Assembly (NCBI RefSeq): GCF_052065355.1
Contig: NZ_JBQHUF010000004.1
Span: forward strand, 1 to 64,000
Source: Flavonifractor sp052065355
Lineage (GTDB): Bacteria; Bacillota; Clostridia; Oscillospirales; Oscillospiraceae
DNA: 64,000 bases
Direction: 5' to 3'
Of this stretch, positions 48,729 to 56,017 are shown piece after piece; the first letter of the stretch is position 1; each line of letters starts with the position of its first letter. The position numbers and the translations under genes are program-made. The notes under the pieces were generated by a model, which saw only the letters and a list, made by a program, of their open reading frames with translations, ran no database searches and had not been told where the DNA came from.

Positions 48729-48748
48729 ATTTAATTTTGTGTTGACGT

Positions 48749-48892
48749 TTATACTTCGATCTGCTCCATCTCGTCGTCGCAAACGCCACGCCGCTCCGTC
48801 CGGCTCACGCCGGACATCCGCTCCGTTTTGTTGCTCCTCCTCTCCGGCCCGGACCCGCTTCGCTGGGCTCCGGTCCGGTCAGACGGGGCAGC
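48749..48892 (-). repeat. In-frame palindromic segment downstream of the infB stop
   Basis: Directly after the infB TAA the same frame continues for 47 sense codons to a second TAA (48749-48751), ending in MEQIEV, an exact copy of the last six residues of IF-2. The two 21-base ends differ only at two synonymous positions and lie 144 bases (48 codons) apart. The interior encodes GSGPERRSNKTERMSGVSRT-like charged sequence and contains inverted repeats GTCCGGC/GCCGGAC and CCGGACC/GGTCCGG. Confidence 0.8.
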
Positions 48893-51274
48893 TTACACCT
48901 CGATCTGCTCCATCAGGAAAGCTTCAATAATGTCGCCTTCCTTGATGTCCTGGAACTTCTCAAACGTAATACCACATTCGTAGCCGGCGGCGACCTCCTT
49001 CACGCTGTCCTTGAAGCGCTGGAGGGAGGCGATGGCTCCGTCATAGATGACGATGTTGTCGCGCAGCAGACGCATGTTGGCGCCGCGCTGCATCTTGCCC
49101 TCGGTGACGTAGCAGCCGGCAACCATGCCCACGCCGGTGATGCGGAACACGTTGCGCACCTCGGCGGTGCCCAGCTCCACTTCCTTGAACTTGGGCGCCA
49201 GCATGCCCTTCATGGCGGTCTCGATCTCGTTGATGCAGTCGTAGATCACCCGGTACATGCGCATATCCACCTTGTTGCGGGCGGCGGTCTCCTTGGCATT
49301 GTTGTCGGGACGGACGTTGAAGCCCACGATGATGGCGTTGGAGGTGGTGGCCAGCATAACGTCGCTCTCGCTGATGGCGCCCACCGCGCAGTGGATGACA
49401 CGTACCCGCACCTCGTCGTTGGAGAGCTTCTCCAGAGAAGCCTTCACGGCCTCGGCGGAGCCCTGAACGTCGGCCTTGACGATGATGTTCAGGTCCTTCA
49501 TCTCGCCCTGCTTGATCTGGCTGAACAGATCCTCCAGGCTCACCTTGCCCATGGGGCCGGAGGCGGCCATCTTCTGCTCGTGCTTGCGCTGCTCCACCAG
49601 CTCGCGGGCCATGCGCTCGTCGGCCACGGCGTGGAAGTCGTCGCCGGCGCCGGGCACTTCGCTCATGCCGATGATCTCCACAGGCACGGAGGGACCGGCC
49701 TCGGTGAGCTTCTCACCCTTGGCGTTGGTCATGGCGCGGACACGGCCCACAGCGGTGCCGGCGATGATCACGTCGCCCTGATGGAGGGTACCGTTCTGCA
49801 CCAGCAGGGTGGCCACGGGGCCGCGGCCCTTGTCCAGACGGGCCTCGATGACGGCGCCGTGGGCGGAACGGTTGGGGTTGGCCTTCAGCTCCTGCATCTC
49901 GGCGGTCAGGTTGACCATCTCCAGCAGGTTGTCGATGCCCTCGCCGGTCTTGGCGGAAATGGGGCAGATGATGGTCTCGCCGCCCCACTCCTCGGGCACC
50001 AGCTCGTACTTAGTGAGCTGCTCCTTGATGCGCTCGGGGTTGGCTTCCGGCTTATCCATCTTGTTGATGGCTACGATGATGGGAATATTGGCCGCCTTGG
50101 CGTGGTTGATGGACTCCACGGTCTGGGGCATGATGCCGTCGTCGGCGGCCACCACCAGGATGGCCACGTCGGTGATCATGGCGCCGCGGGCACGCATGGC
50201 GGTAAAGGCCTCGTGGCCGGGGGTGTCCAGGAAGGTGATGACCTTGCCCTGGACGTTCACCTGGTAAGCGCCGATGTGCTGGGTGATGCCGCCGGCCTCG
50301 CCGGCAGCCACGTGGGCGTTGCGGATATAGTCCAGCAGAGAGGTCTTGCCGTGGTCGACGTGGCCCATGACCACAACCACGGGAGCCCGGGGCAGCAGAT
50401 CCTCTTCCTTGTCCTCGGCGGTGTCGATGAGCTTCTCCTCGATGGTGACGATGACCTCGTGCTCCACCTTGCAGCCCAGCTCCTCGGCGATGATGGCGGC
50501 GGTGTCGAAGTCGATGACGTCGGACAGGGAGGCCATGACGCCGTTCTTCATCAGAGTCTTGACCACCTCGGCGCCGGTCTTCTTCATCCGGCTGGCCAAC
50601 TCACCCACGCCGATCTCGTCGGGGATCTTGACGGTGAGGGGGGTCTTCTTGGCGATCTCCAGCTGGAGCCGGCGCATCTTCTCCTGCTCCTCCTGGCGGC
50701 GCTTGTTGCCGCCCTGGAAGTTGCCCTTGCGCTTGTTGCCGCCCTGGAACTTCTGCTTGCCTCCCTGCATCTGCTTGGTCTTGCCGGCGGCCAGGTCCTC
50801 CAGCCGCTGGTCGTACTTCTCCAGGTTCACGTTGCCGCTCTTGCGGGTGTCCACCACCTTCTTCTCAGGCACCCGGGTGGCGGGACGGCTCTGCTGGGGC
50901 TGCTGGGGCTTGGGCTGCTCCGCCTGAGCAGCGGGCTTGGCGGCGGGCGCCTCGTTCTGGGCGGGCTTGGTGTTCTGCTGCTGGGGCTTGGCGGCCGGCG
51001 CAGCAGGCTTGTCGTTCTTGGGCTCCGCCTTGGCGGCGGGCTTGGGCTCCCGATACACATCGGCGTAGATGCTCTCGATGCTCTCCACCTGATTGTGCTG
51101 GGTCAGATACTCAAAAATCAGGGACAGCTCCTTGTCCTCCAGGGGCTGCATGTGGTTCTTGGGAGCAGTCGCGTATTTGGTCAGAATGTCGGTGATCTCC
51201 TTGGAGTTCTTATTGAAGTCCTTGGCCACCTCATGCACACGATACTTATTGTTCAGCAAATAAGCCACCTCCAA
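48893..51274 (-). CDS. infB: Translation initiation factor IF-2
   Basis: Up to 793 residues. N-terminal IF2_N KYRVHEVAKDFNKNSKEITDIL, then a low-complexity Pro/Ala/Gln/Lys linker (about 85-215), a second IF2_N-like segment, and a G domain with GHVDHGKT (G1), DTPGHEAF (G3) and NKMD (G4). Domains II to IV end in FLMEQIEV. GTPase that places fMet-tRNA on the 30S. The start is uncertain: TTG at 51274, GTG at 51268, or TTG at 51259, which lies 8 bases after GGAGG and gives MLNNKYRVHE. I favour the last but keep the longest frame here. Palindromic segments flank both ends of the gene. Confidence 0.95.
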   Translation of the reverse strand: MEVAYLLNNKYRVHEVAKDFNKNSKEITDILTKYATAPKNHMQPLEDKELSLIFEYLTQHNQVESIESIYADVYREPKPAAKAEPKNDKPAAPAAKPQQQNTKPAQNEAPAAKPAAQAEQPKPQQPQQSRPATRVPEKKVVDTRKSGNVNLEKYDQRLEDLAAGKTKQMQGGKQKFQGGNKRKGNFQGGNKRRQEEQEKMRRLQLEIAKKTPLTVKIPDEIGVGELASRMKKTGAEVVKTLMKNGVMASLSDVIDFDTAAIIAEELGCKVEHEVIVTIEEKLIDTAEDKEEDLLPRAPVVVVMGHVDHGKTSLLDYIRNAHVAAGEAGGITQHIGAYQVNVQGKVITFLDTPGHEAFTAMRARGAMITDVAILVVAADDGIMPQTVESINHAKAANIPIIVAINKMDKPEANPERIKEQLTKYELVPEEWGGETIICPISAKTGEGIDNLLEMVNLTAEMQELKANPNRSAHGAVIEARLDKGRGPVATLLVQNGTLHQGDVIIAGTAVGRVRAMTNAKGEKLTEAGPSVPVEIIGMSEVPGAGDDFHAVADERMARELVEQRKHEQKMAASGPMGKVSLEDLFSQIKQGEMKDLNIIVKADVQGSAEAVKASLEKLSNDEVRVRVIHCAVGAISESDVMLATTSNAIIVGFNVRPDNNAKETAARNKVDMRMYRVIYDCINEIETAMKGMLAPKFKEVELGTAEVRNVFRITGVGMVAGCYVTEGKMQRGANMRLLRDNIVIYDGAIASLQRFKDSVKEVAAGYECGITFEKFQDIKEGDIIEAFLMEQIEV

Positions 51275-51358
51275 CTGGGCCGGCTTGCGCCAATAGGAAA
51301 ACGCGGCGCTCTCACTGCGCTTTCTTATTGGAACAAGCGGGCTTGTTCCAATACCTTA
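51275..51358 (-). repeat. In-frame palindromic segment upstream of infB
   Basis: The infB frame stays open for 27 codons upstream of the first possible start, to a TAA at 51356-51358. The segment contains a perfect hairpin ATTGGAACAAGC-GG-GCTTGTTCCAAT (51327-51352) and a second inverted pair CCAATAGG/CTTATTGG (51291-51298 with 51324-51331). It has protein-like codons but no ATG, GTG or TTG of its own. No terminator T-run follows. Confidence 0.6.
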
Positions 51359-51370
51359 CGCCATGTCTGT

Positions 51371-51892
51371 TCATGGCTGCTTCTTAATGGTCAGTTTGCC
51401 CTTCGGGGCAAAGGGTTTCTTCTGAGCCTTGGGCGACCCTTTCTCCGCCTTGGGAGGGGGCGGCGCCCAGGGTTTCTGTTTCTTCTTCTGCAGGTTCTTC
51501 TCGTGGGCCCGGCGCTCCTTCTGGCGCTGGAGTGCCTTGCCCGCCGCCACCTTCAGCTCCTCCGCCGCGACGGCGCACCGATCCGGATCGGCGGCGGCCA
51601 GCTTCTCCGCGATGGCGGAAGCCAGGCCGATGTCGGTGAGCGCCAGCATGGTGCAGGCGCTCCGTCCCACGGTGCCGCCCAGCTCACCCTTGGTGTAGGG
51701 CGTGGGCAGAACGGGCACCTTGCCCGCCTCGGCAAAGTGGGACGCGCGGCGCAGGCTGTTGTCCGCTCCATCGGCGGCGGTGAGGATCAGCTTGGCCTGA
51801 TGGGCCCGGGCTGCGGCGCCCACCGGCTCCTCGCCTACCTCCACACGGCCCGCCTTGCGGGCGATGCCCAGCAGGTGCAGGACACTATCCAT
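51371..51892 (-). CDS. L7Ae-family ribosomal-like protein YlxQ with basic tail
   Basis: 173 residues from the ATG at 51892, overlapping the ylxR stop; a GTG at 51901 is the alternative. Residues 1-100 have the L7Ae/L30e fold (LLGIARKAGRVEVGEEPVGAAA; KLILTAADGADNSLRRA), an RNA K-turn binder. The last 60 residues are a Lys/Arg/Pro-rich extension (EKNLQKKKQKPW... PKGKLTIKKQP) not present in the short YlxQ proteins and probably an RNA-binding tail. Standard place between ylxR and infB. Confidence 0.87.
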   Translation of the reverse strand: MDSVLHLLGIARKAGRVEVGEEPVGAAARAHQAKLILTAADGADNSLRRASHFAEAGKVPVLPTPYTKGELGGTVGRSACTMLALTDIGLASAIAEKLAAADPDRCAVAAEELKVAAGKALQRQKERRAHEKNLQKKKQKPWAPPPPKAEKGSPKAQKKPFAPKGKLTIKKQP

Positions 51893-52160
51893 CCCCGTCA
51901 CCCGCCTTCATCTGCTCCTCCAGAGCGGCATATACCTCGTCGGGCAGGGGGGCGGAAAAGGCCCGCTCCAACGCCCGGGATTTCCGCGCCTTCTTCAGGC
52001 ACTCGGGATCTGGGCACACATAGGCGCCCCGGCCGGGCTTCTTTCCCTTGAAATCCAGGGAGACCTCTCCCTCCGGGCTCTTCACCACCCGGATCAGCTC
52101 CGGCTTGGGCTTCATCTCCCGGCAGCCCACGCACTGGCGCAGGGGTATCTTTTTGGGCAT
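51885..52160 (-). CDS. ylxR: YlxR family RNA-binding protein (DUF448)
   Basis: 91 residues. RQCVGCREMKPKPELIRVV and the family motif GRGAYVCPDPECLKKA, with Cys pairs that may bind metal. Small nucleic-acid-binding protein; homologues influence RNase P or nucleoid function. Lies between nusA and ylxQ, as in most Firmicutes. Confidence 0.93.
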   Translation of the reverse strand: MPKKIPLRQCVGCREMKPKPELIRVVKSPEGEVSLDFKGKKPGRGAYVCPDPECLKKARKSRALERAFSAPLPDEVYAALEEQMKAGDGDG

Positions 52161-52200
52161 TCTTCTGCCCCCCTTCCGTTCCTTTTTTATTTCTGAGGAC

Positions 52201-53352
52201 TTACTCCTCGGTCTCGACCTCGTCCTCCAGGATCACATCATCCTCCACGTCCTCGTCGGCGGGAGCGGACTCGGGCTTGATGTCGATCTTCCAGCCGGTC
52301 AATTTAGCTGCCAGTCTCGCGTTCTGGCCCTCTTTGCCGATGGCCAGGGACAGCTGATCGTCGGGCACCACCACGCGGCAGCTCTTGCCCTCTTCGTGGA
52401 CGTCCACGCTCACCACATCGGCGGGGGACAGAGCGGCGGCGATGTACTCGGCGGGGTCCTCAGACCACTTGACGATGTCCACCTTCTCGCCCTTGAGCTC
52501 CTCCACGATGTTGTTGACCCGCTGGCCACGGGGACCCACGCAGGCGCCGATGGGGTCCACGTTGGGGTCGGCGGACCAGACGGCCAGCTTGGTGCGGGAG
52601 CCCGCCTCACGGGCGATGGACTTGACCTCCACGGTGCCGTCGTAAATCTCGGGTACTTCCAGCTCGAACAGCCGCTTCACCAGGCCGGGGTGAGTGCGGG
52701 AAATGAGGACCTGGGGTCCCTTGGTGGAACGGCGGACCTCCACCACGTACACGCGCAGGCGCATGCCCTCGGTGTAGGTCTCACCCTTCACCTGCTCGCC
52801 GGGAGCCAGGAAGGCCTCGGTGGCCTCGCTGCCGGAGCCGATGCGCAGGCTGGCGGCGCCGGAGCGGGGATCGATGCGGGTGACCACGCCGGTGAGGATC
52901 TCGTGCTCCTTGGAGGAGAACTCATCATAAATCATGCCCCGCTCGGCCTCACGCATACCCTGAATGATGACCTGGCGGGCAGTCTGGGCGGCGATGCGGC
53001 CAAAGTCCCGGGTCTTGATCTCAATACGGATCACGTCGCCCAGCTGGGCCTGGGGCAGCTTGGAGCGGGCCATCTCCAGGCTCATTTCGGTGCAGGGGTT
53101 GTCGACCTCCTCCACCACGTCCTTCTTGACGAACATGCGGACGGTGCCGCGCTCCTCGTCGGCCTCCACAGTGATGTTGTCACCGGCGCCCTCATGGTCC
53201 CGCTTGTAGGCGGACACCAGGGCCTGGGTGATCTTCTCCAGCATATAGGCCTTGGGGATGCCCTTTTCCTTCTCGATCAGGTCGATGGCGGCAAAAAACT
53301 CCGCCCCGTCCAGCTCATTGGTCTTCTGCGCTTTCGCGTTCTTCTTCGGCAT
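52201..53352 (-). CDS. nusA: Transcription termination/antitermination factor NusA
   Basis: 383 residues. N-terminal RNAP-binding domain (FFAAIDLIEKEKGIPKAYMLEKI), S1 domain (EILTGVVTRIDPRSGAASLRI), KH1 (VDPIGACVGPRGQRVNNIVEEL) and KH2 (LSLAIGKEGQNARLAAKLTGWKIDI), followed by an acidic tail EDVEDDVILEDEVETEE. Controls pausing, termination and antitermination. 21 bases after rimP. Confidence 0.97.
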   Translation of the reverse strand: MPKKNAKAQKTNELDGAEFFAAIDLIEKEKGIPKAYMLEKITQALVSAYKRDHEGAGDNITVEADEERGTVRMFVKKDVVEEVDNPCTEMSLEMARSKLPQAQLGDVIRIEIKTRDFGRIAAQTARQVIIQGMREAERGMIYDEFSSKEHEILTGVVTRIDPRSGAASLRIGSGSEATEAFLAPGEQVKGETYTEGMRLRVYVVEVRRSTKGPQVLISRTHPGLVKRLFELEVPEIYDGTVEVKSIAREAGSRTKLAVWSADPNVDPIGACVGPRGQRVNNIVEELKGEKVDIVKWSEDPAEYIAAALSPADVVSVDVHEEGKSCRVVVPDDQLSLAIGKEGQNARLAAKLTGWKIDIKPESAPADEDVEDDVILEDEVETEE

Positions 53353-53373
53353 AACTCTATACTCCTTCTATCC

Positions 53374-53829
53374 TTAAAACCGCACATACAGCCGCACCTG
53401 GGCCACGTCCTTCTTCACGAAGGTCTGGAGCCCGGCGGCGGTCTCAATGGTCACATCCCCGTTTTCATAGCCCTTCAGGAACCCTACATGGTCCTTCCGG
53501 CCGTCCATGGCCCGGTAGAGGCGGACCTCCACCTCGGCGCCCATGAACTTCTCAAAGTGCTCCGGCTTCTTCAGGGGCCGGTCGGCGCCGGCGGAGGATA
53601 CCTCCAGCACGTAGCTGCCCTCGATGGGGTCGGCCTCGTCCAGGGCATCGGACAGGGGGCGGCTCACCGCCTCGCAGTCGTCGATGGACACGCCGCCCTC
53701 CTTATCAATATAGACCCGAAGGAACCACTGACCGGCCTCCCGGACGTATTCCACATCCCACAGGGAACAGCCGGCGCCCTCCACGATGGGGGCAGCCATA
53801 GACGCTACCAGATCTGTGATCTTCGCCAT
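53374..53829 (-). CDS. rimP: Ribosome maturation factor RimP
   Basis: 151 residues. GAGCSLWDVEYVREAGQWFLRVYIDKEGGVSIDDCEAVSRPL, then YVLEVSSAGADRPLKKPEHFEKFMGAEVEV, the RimP core. Needed for 30S maturation. AAGGAGG lies 7 bases before the ATG. First gene of the rimP-nusA-ylxR-ylxQ-infB-rbfA-nrnA-truB-ribF operon. Confidence 0.96.
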   Translation of the reverse strand: MAKITDLVASMAAPIVEGAGCSLWDVEYVREAGQWFLRVYIDKEGGVSIDDCEAVSRPLSDALDEADPIEGSYVLEVSSAGADRPLKKPEHFEKFMGAEVEVRLYRAMDGRKDHVGFLKGYENGDVTIETAAGLQTFVKKDVAQVRLYVRF

Positions 53830-53939
53830 CTTCGACCTCCTTGCCGGGGACTTCCAAAAATTACCTTACCCCGTTTTTTCAATAAGAAAGAGCGGAGCCG
53901 TAACCCCACTCTCACCATACACCTACTACTATCGTATGT

Positions 53940-53968
53940 ACTATACCATAAAAGGTCCGCGCTTGCAA
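53940..53968 (-). promoter_or_regulatory. Promoter of the rimP-nusA-infB operon
   Basis: On the minus strand, TTGCAA (53968-53963), 17 bases, TATAGT (53945-53940). The leader to rimP is about 105 bases long and could fold, but no known riboswitch is recognised. Confidence 0.72.
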
Positions 53969-54016
53969 GGGGTTGGGGTGATTTTTTCCTTTCTGGAGCC
54001 TGTTTCCTCTTTGTTG

Positions 54017-54044
54017 TTGACATAACGAAACACTTTGATACAAT
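54017..54044 (+). promoter_or_regulatory. Promoter of the moxR operon
   Basis: TTGACA (54017-54022), 16 bases, TACAAT (54039-54044). AAAGGAGG at 54058-54065 precedes the ATG at 54073. Confidence 0.82.
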
Positions 54045-54072
54045 ACTGTCATAGAGTAAAGGAGGGCGCCCC

Positions 54073-55005
54073 ATGAGTTCAAGCAAGATCATTCTGGACA
54101 TCCTCACCCAGGTCAAAAAGGCCGTGGTGGGAAAAGACGAAGTTCTGGGCAAGGTGCTGCTGGCCATCCTGGCCCGGGGCCATATCCTGCTGGAGGATAT
54201 TCCCGGCGTGGGCAAGACCACCATGGCCCTGGCCTTTTCCAAGGCGCTGAGCCTGGAATACAACCGGATGCAGTTCACCCCGGACGTGATGCCCTCCGAT
54301 GTGACGGGCTTTTCCATGCTGAATAAGGAGACCGGGAAGATGGAGTACCAGCCCGGCGCGGTGCTGTGCAACCTGTTCCTGGCCGACGAGCTGAACCGGG
54401 CCACCAGCCGGACCCAGTCCGCCCTGCTGGAGGCCATGGAGGAGGGCCAGGTGACGGTGGACGGGGTGAGCCACCCGGTGCCCCAGCCCTTCCTGGTCAT
54501 CGCCACCCAGAACCCGGCGGGCGCCTCGGGCACCCAGCTGCTGCCCGACTCCCAGATGGACCGGTTCATGGTGCGGCTGTCCATCGGCTACCCCGCTCCG
54601 GCGGACGAGATGGACATGGTGCGCCGCAAGCAGAAAGGCAACCCCCTGGAGCAGGTGGAGCAGGTGCTGGATCTGGACGGCCTGCGGAAGCTGCGGGAGG
54701 CGGCCGATCAGGTCTATGTGTCCGACGACATTCTGGACTACATCATCCGGCTGGTGAACGCCACCCGCACCCATCCCATGATCGTGCAGGGCGCCAGCCC
54801 CCGGGCCTCCCTGGCCCTGACCGCCATGGCCAAGGCCGCCGCCCTCACCCTGGGGCGGGACTATGTGAATCCCGAGGATGTGTCCATGGTGTTCTCTGAC
54901 GTGGTGACCCACCGGCTCATTCTCTCCCCCCGCGCTCAGGCTGATGGGGGCTTCCACCCGGCGGCGGAGATCCTCCAGCAGGTGCCCGCCCCCGCGGTCC
55001 GGTAA
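54073..55005 (+). CDS. MoxR family AAA+ ATPase
   Basis: 310 residues. Walker A GVGKTT (45-50), Walker B FLADELNRA, sensor 1 ATQNPAG and arginine finger region QMDRFMVRL. MoxR ATPases act as chaperones for metal-insertion or envelope protein assembly together with DUF58 proteins. First gene of a three-gene operon; 4 bases separate it from the DUF58 gene. Confidence 0.93.
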   Translation: MSSSKIILDILTQVKKAVVGKDEVLGKVLLAILARGHILLEDIPGVGKTTMALAFSKALSLEYNRMQFTPDVMPSDVTGFSMLNKETGKMEYQPGAVLCNLFLADELNRATSRTQSALLEAMEEGQVTVDGVSHPVPQPFLVIATQNPAGASGTQLLPDSQMDRFMVRLSIGYPAPADEMDMVRRKQKGNPLEQVEQVLDLDGLRKLREAADQVYVSDDILDYIIRLVNATRTHPMIVQGASPRASLALTAMAKAAALTLGRDYVNPEDVSMVFSDVVTHRLILSPRAQADGGFHPAAEILQQVPAPAVR

Positions 55006-55009
55006 GGCC

Positions 55010-56017
55010 ATGCTGCACCGGCGGATCTCCTACGCCGCCCTGCTGCTGGCGGCCGTTGTGTTTCAGATTTTTTTCAAATACTATCTGTCCACCTTTGTCC
55101 TGGTGCTGGTGGTGCTGCTGCCGGTGCTGTCGGTGGTCCTCACCCTGCCGGCCCTGCTGGGCACCTCCCTCCACCTCACTCCGGAGGGGAACGTACCCCG
55201 GGGAAGCGAGGGGCGGTTCACCCTGTCCCTGGAGCGGAAAAATTCCCTCCCTCTGCCTCCGGTGAAGGTGCGCCTCACCTGGACCAACCAGCTCACCGGG
55301 GAGAGCGGCGGCCTGGTGTGCCACCTGCTGCCCCAGGACGGAAAGGCGCAGCTCTCCATCCCTCTGGCCGCTCCCCACTGCGGGCGGCTGGTGTGCGACG
55401 TGACCCAGGCCAGGGTGTGGGACCTGCTGGGTCTGTTTCCCCTGCCCATTCCCGGCAAGGCCCAGGGCGCCCTGCTGTCCCTGCCCCTGCCCACGGAGGT
55501 CCTCCCGCCGGAGGAGCTGGAGGCCCCCCGCTCCGGCGGCGTGGTGCTGCGTCCCCGGCCCGGCGGCGGCCCCGGCGAGGACTACGACCTGCGGGAGTAC
55601 CGGGCGGGCGACTCCCTGCGGTCCATCCACTGGAAGCTGTCCTCCAAAAAGGACGAGCTGGTGGTGCGGGAGACCCTGGAGCCCCGCCAGGCGGAGGTCA
55701 TCCTCACCTACGACCACTTCGGCACGCCGGAGGAGCTGGACCGGACCTTTGACGAGCTGGCCGCCCTCTCCCGGCTGCTGCTGGACAAGGGCAGGGCCCA
55801 CCATATCCAGTGGGCCGCCCCGGCCAGCGGCCAGGTGGAGGACCGGACGGTGGACGGCGAGCAGGCCCTGACGGCCTGCCTGGACCTGGCCTTCTCCCTG
55901 AACGCGCCCTCTGAGGGCCGGTCCATTCTGGACGAGGGGCTGCGGCTGTCTCCCTCCGCCGGACCACCCCTCCACTTCCACGTGTCCCCCCGGGACGGGA
56001 AAGGAGGCCGGACATGA
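55010..56017 (+). CDS. DUF58 domain membrane protein
   Basis: 335 residues from the ATG at 55010. Two N-terminal membrane helices (ISYAALLLAAVVFQIFF, TFVLVLVVLLPVLSVVL) and a beta-rich middle. The DUF58 signature GEDYDLREYRAGDSLRSIHWKLSSKKDELVVRE begins at about 190, followed by a degenerate vWA-like region. Partner of the MoxR ATPase. The end overlaps the transglutaminase gene by 4 bases (ATGA). Confidence 0.92.
   Translation: MLHRRISYAALLLAAVVFQIFFKYYLSTFVLVLVVLLPVLSVVLTLPALLGTSLHLTPEGNVPRGSEGRFTLSLERKNSLPLPPVKVRLTWTNQLTGESGGLVCHLLPQDGKAQLSIPLAAPHCGRLVCDVTQARVWDLLGLFPLPIPGKAQGALLSLPLPTEVLPPEELEAPRSGGVVLRPRPGGGPGEDYDLREYRAGDSLRSIHWKLSSKKDELVVRETLEPRQAEVILTYDHFGTPEELDRTFDELAALSRLLLDKGRAHHIQWAAPASGQVEDRTVDGEQALTACLDLAFSLNAPSEGRSILDEGLRLSPSAGPPLHFHVSPRDGKGGRT

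Noticed and set aside
49391..52051. 886-codon plus-strand open frame opposite infB and ylxQ
   Set aside because: Low-complexity Leu/Gly/His sequence antisense to well-defined genes; a by-product of high GC.
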